A DNA stretch of 64,000 nt from Spinellus fusiger (taxonomy: Eukaryota > Mucoromycota > Mucoromycetes > Mucorales > Phycomycetaceae): positions 248,001 through 312,000 of the forward strand of contig JALLLS010000026.1 in assembly GCA_025094145.1 (NCBI GenBank). Reading direction: 5' to 3'. The notes under the pieces were generated by a model. That model had not been told where the DNA came from and made no database searches. It saw only the letters and a program-made list of their open reading frames with translations. The position numbers and the translations under genes were made by a program. Below, one piece after another: positions 12,991 through 27,500 of this stretch (its first letter is position 1; every line of letters begins with the position of its first letter).

Positions 12991-14047
12991 AGTAAATACA
13001 CGGACAATAAAATCGCAATATTCTTATGATTGGTTAATGTGTTTTAAAATGCCTTTTTGCTGTCTAAATGGACAATTTCAAACTCTACCTGCCTGTTTTA
13101 GCAATCACTATTGACTTTGCAATTAAAAGGTATAGAATTGGCTGTAAAGACAAGAAATAGAACAAGAATCACCCCGAAATTACAACTCAGTCACTGCATT
13201 TATTGTTTAACATAATGTGTTAACTATAAGCCCATAGTATTTGCAGTATGACACTGCTTAAGAAAGATGTATTATAGAACACACAGAATTAACTCTAGTG
13301 GTCATTGTCCATAAAATAGAACCAAACTTACTTATATTAAGAACAGTGTATTTATTTATTGACTCAATATCTATAATCACCTCAATTATCTCATTGTAAC
13401 TGGTATTAACAGTGGTGCTTAATGATAACAAGATATTGTTTCTAATACTGGACTTTAGGCTCAAGGCAAATAGAGTGTGAATTGTTTGACTTGTAAATTT
13501 GACGTGAATTTGACTTATGAATTTTATGTGGAGGCTAGTGTATACATCACCAGAATAGAGAAAGAAAAATTATTTGTTTTGATAATCCCCTCATTTTGTT
13601 ATTTCTTATACTGTCTATACAACTTAACACCCAAGTACTCTTCAATATGAGCATAAATAAGCAAGGTAATGTGCCATTATTAACAAAGAAAAACAATAGA
13701 AGGGGGTGATAGACACTACCAAAGGCTATTCTAGTGATAAAAAGGTAAGTGGTGTCTTCATCTGGGCTTGAGCTCATTGTAATCTACAGGACACTCATTG
13801 TATTGTTAATAAATAATGACTCCTTTCAAGTTAGTCCCAAGTAGTGTTCTATACTGTCTAGGGTCTCTAGGGTATACTCCTGAGCATAGTTATCTATCTC
13901 CCAAGAATAAATCAAGGCCTTTAGGGTATAAATTCTATTATTATGAGGGAATGCACTTAGGCAGTCGCCATAGTCATAATATAGTATTCGCTATAATATT
14001 ATAATAAACAATTCTATTCATAAACAGTATATTTTACTGATAATACA

Positions 14048-14203
14048 ATTTGATATTGAGGTATCCACAAAAGGAAACAATTATTTAGATATCCGCAAAC
14101 CTCTTGATTTTAAACACAGTTACATATAAGGAGCGTTTTTTCTTTTACGTAAAAGGAAGGAGATATCACCGCTTAAAGGCCAGAAAAATCTTTGGGTGTG
14201 TAG
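14048..14203 (-). repeat. Short non-autonomous (MITE-like) repeat
   Basis: The reverse complement of this stretch starts CTACACACCCAAAGATTTTT and matches 43728-43865 over its length, with shared blocks around GTGATATCTCCTTCCTTTTA and TGTGGATACCTCAATATCAA; a more diverged relative starts at 43931. There is no coding capacity, which fits a MITE or a truncated end of a larger element. The true boundary at the low-coordinate end is uncertain. Confidence 0.55.
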
Positions 14204-14759
14204 CTGTGAAATACAGAGAAGCTCTCCAGTATTCGTATCTGAGAAAAAATTGGCCAAACATATGTATTTACCATTTCACTATGACGATTTTTTCCTTGGA
14301 TATGCTTACTACAAAAATATTACCTTTTTAATTGATCCATTATTGATTAAATGTTCTCCATAGGTAACTATCCAATTGTTCACCATATCTCTAGAGGTTA
14401 AACAAATTTACTCACTTTTATAAAGAAGCATTTATTAATAATAATTCATGGTAGAATGAATCAAGCACGTCTGTGAGCATAAATTTGAAGTATAACCCGT
14501 GTTACTCTGTTATACAGTTTGATAATTGTAGAAATAGATTATTTATTTAGTCACATCCAATTGAATTTAATACTTGCTAAAAATTTAATAAAAAAAACCT
14601 TTATTATTATTATTATTATTTGCATAAAACTCTTTTTCTTTTTAAATATTATTAAACCAATATAACATGACAAATAGTTATTCAGAAACCTGAATTCGTG
14701 GAGAATATGATAAAGCAAGAAATAAAGAATAACGGAGCATTTGTTATCAGTTAAAAGCT

Positions 14760-15740
14760 GGATTAAAGTTGATTGTCATTGAGAGCATAGTTGCGATGAA
14801 AAAGCCCACAGTTCAAAATGGCATTAGAAATATCAATGAATACATATCACCATTACATTTAGAGAGTAATAGAAAACCCAAAGAGTGAATGAGAGAGATC
14901 TTAGGCACCTAGAAAAGGTCATTAAAAAGGATACATTTGCCTCATACGATCATCTCAAATAGAAAATGTTGAGGCTTGAGGTGGATGTATGTAGAAACAC
15001 TATTATCAGCTACTACCATCAGTCAGGGTTTGGATATTTTTCTTTATCTCACAAGCCATCCTTCACTGAAAAACACAAAGAGAAACGGCTTTGTTGGGCT
15101 AAGGAACATGTCAATTGGACAAACAACCAGTGGAAAGGCGTCATCTGGTCTGATGAGTCCAGGTACTCCGTGAAAGAGAACAATAGGGGTGCCTATGTCA
15201 TCAGAAAAGTTGGAGAACGTTATGATCTTAATCATAGTGTTCCAACAACGAAGTCTAGTAGCGGTAGGGTCATGCTTTGAAGTTGTTTCTCGGCTGGTGG
15301 ATTTGGCCCATTAGTCTTTGAAGACACTGTAAACTAAGACAAATATATCAAAATTTTAGCTGGTGAGTTCCATCCTTGATTCATGGAATTGTATTAGAAA
15401 GAGAACATAGAGTTTCTGTTACAATAAGATGGTGCTAGATATCATACTGGGGCCTATGCCAGATGGTAGAAAGAGACACATCAAATTAGGGTACTTTGAG
15501 TACTGGCTTGCACAAAGTCCTTACTTAAACCTAATTAAACACGTCTGGTGGGCTTTGGAAAAACGAATTAAATAAGGAAAGGTATATATTACCAATTTTA
15601 AACGTTTGAAACCTATACTTGCAGAATAATGGGAGAGTTGGTATTGAACTTGCACAGCAATAAATTCAATGTATGACAGACATATGTCAGACTGTGATTG
15701 ATACCAAAGAAGACCATACAAAACACTAACTATATTATTA
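14760..15740 (+). pseudogene. Tc1/mariner transposase relic
   Basis: Degenerate transposase of the IS630-Tc1-mariner group. Readable pieces in order: a helix-turn-helix-like region near 14900-14950 (RDLRHLEKVIKKDTFASYDHLK, here broken by a stop), SFTEKHKEKRLCWAKEH, then VIWSDESRYSV (first catalytic Asp, near 15148), a broken second-Asp region near 15420-15440, and a SPYLNLIKHVWW-like third block near 15515-15550. Stops and frame changes separate the blocks, so no functional protein is possible. Terminal repeats were not found. Confidence 0.75.
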
Positions 15741-18700
15741 TTATTATTATATTTTCAATAAATAAATATGTTGAGCTTTAGTATACATAATTTTGAAGCT
15801 TCTAGATCAAATTTAAAGTGTTTTATTTGATGTTGAACATATATTATCTATTTTGTCTTAAAATTTATTTTCAAAAGTATTAAATTCAATCGAGTATGAC
15901 TGTATGAAGGTAAGTTTGTACTTTACAAGGTAGTGTATGTTTTATTATTACAGTCATATAATGTAATGAAATATTTTTAGTAATACTATAGTAATATCAA
16001 ATAAATAATTTACAAGTAATAGGAAGTATGAACTTCCAAAAGGTCAATAATGTCTTTAAAAATGTTACAACTAAGCTATTTTTCCTCTCATTTCTAAAAT
16101 TTGATATTGACTATTAAATACAGGGAAACAAAAATCGAAAGGTAGAGAATAGTATGGACTTTTTTTCAACTGTTTTTCATAAAGTTCATATCTCAACTCA
16201 ATTGACTTAACTTTTGATTATATGAGAGTCACTTTGAAGAAAAGGTTTGAGTTATACCAAATGAAGACAGAGGGTCACATTATGATACAATTTCTTATTA
16301 ATTTTTCTGTGAATATTTTATTTACATATGTCGACACTTCTATCAGAACTTCTAAAATAAAGTTTAAGTATACCCAAATATACACTTGGCTCATCAATTT
16401 ACATGTATTACTTGTATACAGCAAGCATATTGCCGAGATTGTTCAAATACTCAAATATTCAACATATGCCTCTACTCAATTAGAAATTCTTAGGTTTAGT
16501 CAAAAAGAATTATATAGAAAGAAGGAGTGTTTAAACCACTAATATATAGTTAGAGTCTTTGACCATGTTGAGATGAGGGATATTTTTCAAAGAGTATCTG
16601 TATACTCTTATTGTTAGCAGAGGCAGGGATACCAAGGGTGAGTCCACAAAATTGATTCACGTGAGTTGAAAAAATAGTTCAGTGTTTGAGAGAATATCCA
16701 TTATTTTTAGACCTTCAGCTCAATATGACTTTTGGAAGAAACTAGTGGAGCAATTACTAATTTTCCTAGTGTTCTTTATTTATTGAAGAAATTAATTTAG
16801 TAATAAATTCAGTTTTTACTTTATTCATGGAGAATTAAGGATTTTTTATCTAATGATTTTATGAAACTGATTCAACAGAAAGTAAATTCTGAAAATGAAA
16901 ATGAATGAGAAAACAAACGAATTTCAAAAATATTACTTTGTGCATATCAATTGATGTGAATAATAGGGCTTGTCGACTAGTTAATAAATAAAAATTAGTA
17001 AAGTGAATTGTAAAAGTAATACCTTTGTATATTTGGGCAACGGGGTTCGTATTGAGACTCGCAAGACCTCGGGGAAGGCTGGCTGCTCTTGTATGTGTAT
17101 GAGTTGAGTGGCTTTTGGCGGTGAGTCGGGGGGGGAGGGTTTTGGTTCTTAAGGATGCGGGAGCTTTAGTTATGATACCCTGAAGGGGACACTCTGGAAG
17201 TGGGTCTGGGGAGGAACAAAGGAACAGGTAACGGAGACTTCTTCTATGCACGGACAAACGAAACGAACAAACAAGAGAACAAACAGGAACCAGAGAAAGA
17301 ACCAACAACTTTACTTATCCTTGGGCCTAAACTACCCTTCTTTTGGATTTCAGGTATTTGTATTGACTTCTTTTTTTATTATGATGTGCAATTTGCTATT
17401 ATATATATTATTCTTCTGAAACATTCCAATACGGTAACTACTTTTAGCAACTTTATCATATCCCACGTCTTCCACAGCCGTCCATGCGAATAGGTGACGT
17501 CTATCCACCTATTCTACACCTTTTTTAAATTTTTTAGGCATTTTTAGATAATTTTCATAAAAGTAGGCATGCATAGTACTGCCTAATCTCATAAGAAAGC
17601 TACACTCATAGTAAGATATAGTAAAATAATAATAGAAAAGGTTATCTGAAATTTAAATATCTTATTTCTTTTGATGAGTCAATTTATCAAGTTAATTAAT
17701 AATTATATCATATCATATCATATCATATCAATGCGCTTAAACTTTTATTGGAAGTTTTGATATGTTTCTACGCTATTTTTTTAATATGAAAAATTGTTTA
17801 AACAAACTCAATAAGTCTCCAGTATATTGTAAAGAGATAATAATAGTAAAAAAAAAAACTAGCGTCAGTGAAAACTTTAACAATAATTTTTGATGACCAC
17901 TTTATAGTTAAACTTTTCTTAAAGTTAAAGGTCTTTTAAAAAGATCTTGTTGCCTTATATAATAAGTCTTATACGGAAATGATACTACAAGGATTTCATT
18001 CATCAATAAAAATTTAGACTCAATAACCTTACATTACTTTTAAGAGTCATAGGATAAAGTATTGGTTTCTTAATGAGTGCTATATATGCAGTTTTATATG
18101 TTAAGCACTTGTAAGGTATTCAAAAACCTTCCTACATAATTACTACACAGTAACCACAAGATAAAATAAAATGCTTTATTATCTATTTCATGCTTTAATT
18201 CTCAAATTAATAGGATATATTTATAGCGTTCATTCTTTCTTAAAATAATGATAATAATTCATGTTTCAATTATCTTGCTGTTTATTTATTATGTATGTTC
18301 TTTAAACATATAAAGTGTATCATACATGTACTAACTTGAGAACACTGATTTATTACCAGCTATAGCAGAATAGTCAGTATCAGTATATATGAGTTACACA
18401 AACGGAACATGTTCTGATTGGTAAAAAGATATGACTTTCTAGTCTCTGTTAAACAGTGGATTTATTGAAATAAAGTATTAAGCTAATATGCTGGTCCTAA
18501 TGAAACCCATCAAATTCTCTTAATATAATGTTTTTAATATCCTAAATTAACTTATAATAGTTGTTATGATAGCAAGCCATATAGCGGGCATTTAATCGAG
18601 CATTGATGTGAAGTCACTGTAGTCTATCTCCACCACAGGATGACGGTTATCTTTTTGGTGTCCTGGTTTCCTTGCTGACTTTATGGCCTTTTGGATGTCT

Positions 18701-18973
18701 ATTCATAATTCTCATTTTACCATCATTTCTCATTTTTCATCATTTTTCCCTCATCTGAGGTTTTGTGTTTCTCTGTCCATCTGTCTCTTATTCTTCTGCA
18801 TTATTTTTTCACTTTTGTATTTGAAGTGTTTCTATGTTTATTCTTATTTCTTTTCAAAAGTTCTCATAGGGTGGCTAACATGCGCAATGCGCGAATAGCA
18901 TCCAACACCCATAAATAAAAATACTTTGAACTGTAGTCTATCTCCTTGAAAATACATATGAGAAGAACCAATA
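15741..18973. other. AT-rich intergenic DNA, no gene recognised
   Basis: 3.2 kb without a recognisable gene. Seen: a markedly less AT-rich patch at about 17030-17300 whose frames match nothing I know, and an (ATATC)n run at 17704-17730. Otherwise featureless. Confidence 0.4.
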
Positions 18974-18975
18974 TA

Positions 18976-19010
18976 AAGTGATTCGATAAATGTAATCGAT
19001 GGTTTTAAAT
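18976..19010 (+). repeat. Left terminal inverted repeat
   Basis: Begins AAGTGATTCGATAAATGTAA and contains the palindrome ATCGAT. Pairs with 20299-20333, with mismatches confined to positions 6-12 from the tip. Confidence 0.88.
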
Positions 19011-19079
19011 TCCGGGCTATTTTATACCAAAAATAATAAACATTATTCTTTCTTTCTTAATAACAATTCTTTTTCTTTA

Positions 19080-20150
19080 ATGTCTGACTCATCCAACACT
19101 GTTAAAATCTTCACTAAGACCCCCGAGATGTATAGGAAATATAAGAGCCTCGAAAATCGTTCAGCTATTCTCCATGAGGTGCTGAACATGAACAACACTC
19201 TGGCCGAGACATCTCGTATGTTTAATGTTCTTCCCACCACTGTAGGGGACATTGTGAGACACTTCAAGAAGACAAGCTTGTTAGTACTTTCTCCCAAAAG
19301 TGGGTGACGAAGAAAGTTCGACGACAGGGCTCCCCGATAGTTGAGAAGAACAGTGGTCAGTGATTCTCATTAGACCAAGGAGGCCATCATGGCAGACATG
19401 GTCATTAAGGTATCAGACAAGACTCTGAAGAGATACCTTGATAAGATGGGCTTCCACTATTTCAGTCCAGTGGTGAAGTCTTTTATCACCTAGAATCATA
19501 TGGAAGTAAGGCTCCAGTGGGCCCTGAGCACATTGGTTAGACACTTGATCAGTGGCAAGTGGTCGTCTGGTCTAATGAGTTTAGTCTAGAGCCAATGAGA
19601 CTTAGAAAGAGCTTTAAATTCATCAGTCAGTGTGGTAAGGCCTTCGAGTCCAAGATTTTCATGGAAATAAGGAAGTTTGGAAGTGGTGGAGTGATGGTAT
19701 GGGGCTATTTCAGTGGGGAGGGTGTTGGGAGATTGATCGTAGTGGAGGGTAAGATAAACTCCGCCAAGTATATCAAGGTACTTGGAGAAGTCTACTGCCC
19801 CGAGCTCGAGTGTCTCTCTCTCCCAAACCCTGGAGTCAGTTATCGCCTACAGGAAGACAATGTTAGACCCCATAAGGGCAAGGAAACTCGTGAATGGAAG
19901 GCAGCAAAGAGGGTGAAAGCTCTTCCTTACTGGCCCTGACAAAATCCTGATTTCAATCCAATTGAGCATCTATGAGCCCACATCAAGGAGGTTATCAGGA
20001 AGGACAGGATCGTATATTCCACCAAGGAGAAGTTGGGGGCGGTCCTGATGCTGGAATGGAGTAGAATATCGAAGGAAGTAACAAACACCCTCATTGTCAT
20101 CATGGGGCGGAGATGACAGGCCTTCATTAATACCAAGGGTGGCCTTAGTG
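19080..20150 (+). pseudogene. Broken Tc1/mariner transposase
   Basis: The ATG at 19080 opens MSDSSNTVKIF and a helix-turn-helix region (NTLAETSRMFNVLPTTVGDIV). The reading is then lost by stops and frame changes at about 19305-19500. Downstream blocks: VVWSNEFSLEP (family WSDES; the catalytic Asp is Asn here), GGVMVWGYFS, YRLQEDNVRPHKGK (second Asp block), a TGA at 19937-19939, then QNPDFNPIEHLWAHIKE (third block). Clear family member, clearly inactive. Confidence 0.85.
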
Positions 20151-20298
20151 GTTAATAAGCAACCTTGTAACAAAACTTTCTTCTTGTCTTATAAACACTC
20201 TTCTATGTATCTATTGAAAGTTTTATGTCTTTAGCTAATTAATTCATGAAGTTATAACACTATTAAGATAAAGTACGAATCCAAAAAAGGAAATATGC

Positions 20299-20333
20299 AT
20301 TTAAAACCATCGATTACATTTGTTGGGTCACTT
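20299..20333 (-). repeat. Right terminal inverted repeat
   Basis: The reverse complement begins AAGTGACCCAACAAATGTAA and pairs with 18976-19010. Confidence 0.88.
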
Positions 20334-21529
20334 TATCATGGCAGTACTTAGACAATTCCCAAATAGATATTGTCTTCTCAAATTAAATTTTGACATGAAC
20401 TGATATTCATACTTTAATAGTGACATCTTATTGGCAGCTTATTATAGCAACTCTTACATATGAGAGACCTTTCCTCACCTAATTTAACCATCTTTCTCTA
20501 TAGTGTAATTAAGTATATTAAAATATCGCTGAACTTAATATTATACATGCTTTAGGGCTACCTTGTTTGTTTATTTTTATCCATTTATTGAGAATCATCT
20601 TTTGTAGAGTTTATTAAATCGAAGCAATACTAACCTTGATAACTCCATTTATAGAATTAATTTAAATTTGGATTAAAAACATAACTTATTGATTGATTTT
20701 TTCTTGTTCTATAGCTTGAGAATACATTTAGTTAGATATCCAATTTTCTATGCTTATTATATTTGAAATATACTGTGAGGTTATATGAATACAACTTATC
20801 GAACAATGGCACGTTAATGTCAATTTTTTTTTTAAAAAAAAAAAAAAGCTGATATAAGCAAAAATTATGTTTAGAATATTTTAGAGGGGGTGAATATAAA
20901 AATTAATTGGAATATTCTATTAAATGCTAGGTGCATTGATTTCAATCGAAGAAAATCTGAAAAATCTCAGATTGTGATTAGCATTTTTTGTGACGTCATA
21001 CTACACTCAACTCTTTTTGTGGATAGTTTACAATTATAGTATATACTGTTTATCAGTAAAGATTTGGTCACCTTTTGAGGCCTTTTAAAGCTTAAAACAA
21101 TATACTATATTTTTGTATTTCTAAATAGATGTGTGAGTATAAAGAATTGTGATGCAATTTTCTGTGTGAAGATACTGATTATTCCGCTTATAATACACAT
21201 CCTGTCTTACTCCCACATAGGATGAAAAAGGAGAAAATGTTTAGAATCAGCGTTATAATCACTAATGCAATATCCACAAATGGCATTGACACGGAAAGAA
21301 GCTCAATTTAATAGTCCGAATCCATGCACTTGCCTTTCAAAAGAATAGGTAGTTATTGAATTAAATAAAAATAATATACAACATATTTTTTTTAAAAAAA
21401 AAAAATTCATTAGATTCTTCAGATAAACATAAAGACCATGTTTCTATTGCATAAGAAAGAAAAAAGAGTGGGGTATGAAGGAATGGAAAGGGTATGTGAT
21501 ACTACGTGTAACTGTGACAAAGGTTGAGT
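20334..21529. other. AT-rich intergenic DNA, no gene seen
   Basis: About 1.2 kb with homopolymer A/T runs at 20824-20847 and 21385-21406. No recognisable gene. Confidence 0.4.
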
Positions 21530-24500
21530 TTACACGGGCTTTGTTGAATAGTCCAGTGTGTTATCATAATAAATGGGCTTCATAGATTGAGTATCTTCTA
21601 TGACAGTAACAGACATATCAATGCTATTGGACTCCAGGTCTGGATGAGCAAGCCCGGGTGTAATTCGATCATAAAGTTCTTTAATATAGGTGCTAGGCAT
21701 GCCTGATGAACCTGAGGCTATATAAGAACAGTTGGTTGTCAAAATATAAACAATAATAGGCTTTATAATGCTAGATTTACGGTTATTATTATCATTCTAA
21801 TTTAAATGACATTAGAGCCTTTACTTGACTTATAATAAAGATTTATACAGTAAAATAATGCCACCATTACTGTCTATGACAGTAACGGCACTCATTATTA
21901 ATACAAGCTGATGTCTGGGTAAAATAGAAAATAAAAAGCTGCAACTGCAGTATTGTCGTATGTCTATTCTTTTGTCATGATTCTCTCCTTACTTTGTTAT
22001 TAAAAGGATTACAAAGAGACTCATTCTATAATCACTTTTATTCTGTAAAGACACTTTTTGTTCTCTAATATCACCTTTTTTTAAATAAATTCTCCATCTG
22101 TAAAATTCATTCCTGAAGCTGCCTTGGTGCAAGACTTTTCTTTTGTTCAAAGCATGGAAGTAGAGTACACCAGCAGTCCTATGGGACATGATGAGACAAG
22201 CTCTGCTTTCTCATCACTCACTCTTGAGGGAAACAATTCCTCGGGCAGTCAGTTACATGCAACAAGCATGCTTTCTGGTCCTGCTCACCTAAGCTCCCCA
22301 GGTGTAATTGCTCAACAAGAGCATATTGCTAACCTAAAGGGAAAGCTTGAGATCCTCTATCTTCAGCAAGAGGAACTATTTGACTCAGACAATGAGACCG
22401 AAGACTTGGACGAGAAACTTCGAAAGATCGCATTACGAATTCGATCAACTACAAACACTATCTCATTTGCTGTGGACATGCTTAACACAGAGTTGAAGAT
22501 GAGCCTGAACAACATGACAATCAAGTCAGGTATGTTGGCCCTTCAATCTGGTTCCAGCCATAAAAGCACCAAGGCCAAAGATCATACATCCATCAAGGTT
22601 GTAGATCTTCCCATATTCAGTGTCAAGCTAACTTCAGTGTTGTATATGGGTGATGATGGTATTTCTGGTAGTGATGATAGATGCTTCGACTCTTTCATCA
22701 GACAGTTTGAACATGTTTACAAGGTGAAACAAATTGATGTTGAAAAACTTTGGTTCTTCCAACTGGAATCATGCTTCAAAAAAATACCAAGTATTTTAAC
22801 TGGTTCAACCTGAACATCAAGTTGCCAATGGAGAAGCAAAAGAAGAAGACTTGGGCTGCTGCAAAGGAGCTTATGCGAACTCAATTTGACCTTGCTTCAA
22901 TTGCTAATGTCATTAAGTGTAATGAACTCCGTAACTTGAAGCAAAACTCAGCCGAAACATTGACTGAATACATGGACAGACTCCATGCGTACATGGTGGC
23001 TGCTAGAGCAAACAGTGAAGACAACTTGTTTTTGTCTTGTCACTCTCTACAAAGCCTGTACTCAAAGGAGTTTTTCTCTGTGTTGGAAAAAACTCTCTCG
23101 GACCATTATGGTTGCACTCGTTCTTTTGTCTCCACTGGCACGACCTTGAATGACAGTCGGTATGCTGTAAAAAGCGTTACTGATCATGTTCCAAAGAACT
23201 TCTCTTTGCTTGAGGAAGCTTTGAACGCAAACATTGTTTTCTTGGAAAAGACACTGGGCGATTTAAGGCCGACCAGTCTGAAGCTCAAGACAAGCAGTAG
23301 TCTATCTGAAGAGAGCAACGACAAGAAAAGGAAGTGCAGACATGATACTTCCAATCTTGGCAATCTTGGCAACAATGCAACAAGAGCGGTGACTATATCA
23401 ACAGCAAACCCTAAATCAATTGGGGAAAGCTGTATGATGTGTCGCATACATTGTCCAAAGCAAAACGAGAATACCTTTGTGTCAAGAACCAATGTATGTC
23501 CTGCAGGAAGATAAAGTATTCTCCTGAGCATGCACAAGTGTATGAAAAAAGAAAGAAATATTTGCTAAGCAAGGTAAATACTAAAACTCCTTCTTTTAAT
23601 GTGAGTAGAGTAGAGACTCATCAAAACCGAGAAACAGCCCCTATAATCATTAAAAATACAAATGAACACCCTTCTGACAAAACATCTTGCAGGAACAATC
23701 ACAACAAGGATGATTTCGGTTATTATATATCAGACAATGAGTATCAGCAAGCAATGGACAGCTTAGACAGAGGTATCATGGAAAACTCTGATGATGAAAA
23801 TAAATCTTTGCTCTTTACAAATTATGATACTGTTGTTAACAATGAGTTTCACGTATATGCACTAAGAAAGAACACAGTGGGTGACATTGATAACCCATTT
23901 GATTCCGATAATGTGGCTTATTCACCTATATCACCTATCATTAATGACATAAAGACGCTTGGTATCATGGATACAGGTGCTAACATTTCTGTCATTAACA
24001 AAGATTTTACAATCAAGCATAAAATCGAATTTCATACTGTCTCAGGACATCTCATTTTAGCTGATAGTAGAAAGATTGCACGACAACAAACTAAAGAATA
24101 CATTTCTGTTGACTATGATGGTATTGATCGTACAATTCAACACAAATTTGATGTTATTGATAATGCCATCATGTCATACGAAAATAAACTCTTAGTAGGT
24201 GTAGATCTAATGCCTAAATTGTCAATTCATTTAGTTAATGTGGCTTATAAGTATACGGATACAACTAATACAGCCGTACATCGATGCGAACAAACACCTC
24301 AAAAACAATACACTTTGCAATATACCGGAAAGTGTATTATTCCTACCCACTCCTGATAAATTTCATGCCAACGTTCGTCAGTATCCAACTCCATATTCCA
24401 TACAGCCCAAAGTAATGGATGGTTAAAGGATGGTTAAAGGATGGCATCATCACTAGAGCTACTCCTTCTGCCTGGAATATACCTATGACAGTTGTTCAAA

Positions 24501-27500
24501 AGAAAGATCTAGATGGAAACAAAACTGATAAAATTCGTGTGGTACTTGACACAAGGTTATTGAACAAACAATTACCAGTTATCAATGAGCAACTTCCTTT
24601 GATAGCAGATATTTTCCAAGCCGCTACAGAGTGTAAGGTGTTTACTACTATTGATCTGAAATATGCATTCTTGCAATTTCCCTTGAATTGCGATGATCAA
24701 GTCAAAACCAGTTTCACAGCGCCTAATGATCTAAAGTACATGTACGTTGGAAGTCCATTGGGTATTTCCATTATCAGTCAGTTATTCTCCAGAGTGATGC
24801 TGACACTGTTCAGAGATCTATCCTTTGTTTGATGTTTCGTGGATGACATTTGTGTAATGTCCATGTCAATGGAAGATCATTTCTTGCATGTCAAACAAGT
24901 ATTGCAAATCTTGACCCATGCTAACCTGAAAATAAATTTCGAGAAATCGCACTTTGCAAAATCTGAGGTTTACCTTTTAGGATTTTCTATCTCTGAAAAG
25001 GGAAAGAGAATTGACACACGAAAACTCTCAAACATTCAAGAGTGGCCACACCCAACTACGTCTAGGCAATGTCAATCATTCTTAGGATTTGTTAATTACT
25101 TCAGATGATATACTCCTAATGCAGTCATGTTTTCTGCACCCTTGGATTTCGTTAGATCATACGATGATAAACATAAGGGTCGGCCATTTGAGTGGACAAA
25201 AATACATGATATGCATTTTAATAGCATCAAGGCTATTTTAACTTCGGACATTATTTTGAGTCATCCAGACCCAAATTATCTATTTTGTATAGCTACCTAT
25301 TCATCTGATGATGCTACCGGATGTTGTTTGTACCAAGAGTTTTCTGTTACTACAACTAACGGTAATAAAAAGACCATTACCAGCTACATTGGGTTCTTTT
25401 CGCAAAAACCCTCCTCGAGTGAGTGCTCATATAGTGTTACTATGCGAGAATTACTTGTTATTTACGCCTTGAAACAATTTCACAAGTTTATTTGGGGTTC
25501 TCACTTTACGCTATACACTGATCATAAGGCTCTTTCATACATCCACGTACAAAGACATTCCAACTCAATGATGACCCAATGGCTAGATATCTTATTAGAC
25601 TAAGACTTCTCTGTGATTTATAGAAGAGGTTTAGACAATATCTTACCCGATAAGTTATCTCGTCTTTTCCCACCTGCCAATCATGAAGACAATTCTACCA
25701 AATCCAAACAAGGAAAAAGGTTGTTATCTTTCAGACAAAATCATGCTGAGTCTTCCAATATCAACCAAAAGAGAAAAAAAAAAGACTCGAGTCTTTGTCT
25801 AATCCAAAGGAATTGTTACATGCTCCTTGAGGATCCACAAGTTGGTACTACAAACCACTTGTCTGACAATACTGATCGTCAGATCAACACCATTCATCTT
25901 GACAATAACAAGACGGTAATAGCTCAGTCATTTGACAATACAAAACTATTCTACATACAAAGCGGGCCATCCTTATATGCTGATTATCAGATTCCACCAG
26001 AAACAGAACATCAAAGCTTATTAGAGGACACACACAACAAGGTTGGACATTATGGCACTGAACAAATGGTTAAACGCCTTCATCAAGAAGGAGTTCATTG
26101 GCCTAAGCTCACAGACAACTGTGTAAATTATATTAGAAGTTGTTCAGAGTGCTAACGACACAACATTCAAAAGAAAGGGTATCATCCATTGCGCCCAATC
26201 TACAGCTATTTACCAGGTGATCACTATGACATCAATCTAGGTGGTCCTATTAAAACATTTTCTACATTCAATAACAATTATTATATGGTGTTTGTATGTG
26301 TTTGTACAGAGTTTTGTGTTTTAAGAGCTTTGCCCGACAAGAAAAGCCATACTGTACTACGTGCTCTTATCGACATTTTCTCCATCTTAGGAATGCCATC
26401 TGTTCTCCAGTCCGACAATGGTACTGAGTTTAAGAATTCAATTTCTACAGATCTTGCAAATGCTTTGGGTTATGAACATTGTTTCATTACACCATTCCAT
26501 GCTTCTGCAAACGGCATTAGTGAAAGAAGGGGACAATTAGTCAAGAACATGCTGGCAAAAAAAACACCCATGGTGTTGGTAATGATTGGGATTCATACCT
26601 GCCTGCTGTCCAACTTGCTCTGAACAATCGTATCTCAAAGAAACTCAATTCTTCTCCTTTCTCCTTGATGTTTGCACAAAAAATGATGGAAGCATATGGT
26701 TTTCAATCACATACAGATATTTCAAAGGGACCAGACGAACGTCTCCCTCTATCTCATGAAGAGTTGATGAAACAAATTGACTACATGCCGGACATTGTCT
26801 TTCCTGCAATCAAAGAAAAAACATTGTCTCAGATCGAACTTGAACAGGCAAAGTTTAACAATAAACATATTCTTGCCGACTATCCTCCAGGAAGTCATGT
26901 TATGGTTCGTATTAAGGACAAAGCTGGTCAACTAGCTCCTGCTTATCATGGCCCTTATACTATTGTAAGAAAAAATAGAGGCAATGCCTATATCTTACGA
27001 GACAAAACTGGAGTTCTTATGCCACGAAACTACACATCAATTGAACTCAAACTCATCTCACAAGATGAAGTCATTGAATATGATGATGAGGGCAATGAAA
27101 TTAAGAGTTACGAAATTGAAGCGGTCATTGACCACAGAGGTTCTGTTAAAACCCGCGAATCTATAGTTTATTGGAAAAACTACAGTAGCGATTGGGATGA
27201 ATGGCTCAATGCAGACAAATTCAACGATCCTACTACTCTTTGCACTTATTGGAAAAACTTGGGTATTGAATACAAGCCTAAGAAAAATAATGCAATCACA
27301 AACACTCCCTTTTCAAGTAACGCTTTAAAAATCAATCCTGCTAGTTCTATTACAAACATGATGGATGAAGCTATTGATGAGTCAGTTACTGAAAATCTAA
27401 ACTATGGGGTGGTCCAACCACAATCGACGAAACGTCATCACAACAAACCAGAGAATGCACAAAATAGTGTGGACTCATCTACACCTGCTGCTGGCTATCG

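Larger units (their letters stand above)
8469..14759. other. Gene-poor AT-rich stretch with mobile-element debris
   Basis: No host gene recognised in 6.3 kb. It contains a remnant of a Fanzor-type element (9090-10257), three copies of the CTACACACC motif (12798, 12961, and reversed at 14195-14203) and a short repeat at 14048-14203. A slightly less AT-rich part at 10640-11400 gave no recognisable protein or RNA. Short open frames here lack homology I can name. Confidence 0.5.
18976..20333 (+). mobile_element. Tc1/mariner-family element with 35-bp terminal inverted repeats
   Basis: A 1,358-bp element flanked by TA on both sides (18974-18975 and 20334-20335), the target duplication of this superfamily. 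The ends are inverted repeats that differ at only a few bases near the tips; the inner part, AAATGTAATCGATGGTTTTA, is identical. The single transposase gene inside is broken (see 19080-20150), so the element could move only if a related transposase acted on its ends. Confidence 0.88.

Noticed and set aside
17030..17300. tRNA or rRNA fragment in the less AT-rich patch
   Set aside because: No cloverleaf or B-box (GGTTCRANTCC) could be fitted.
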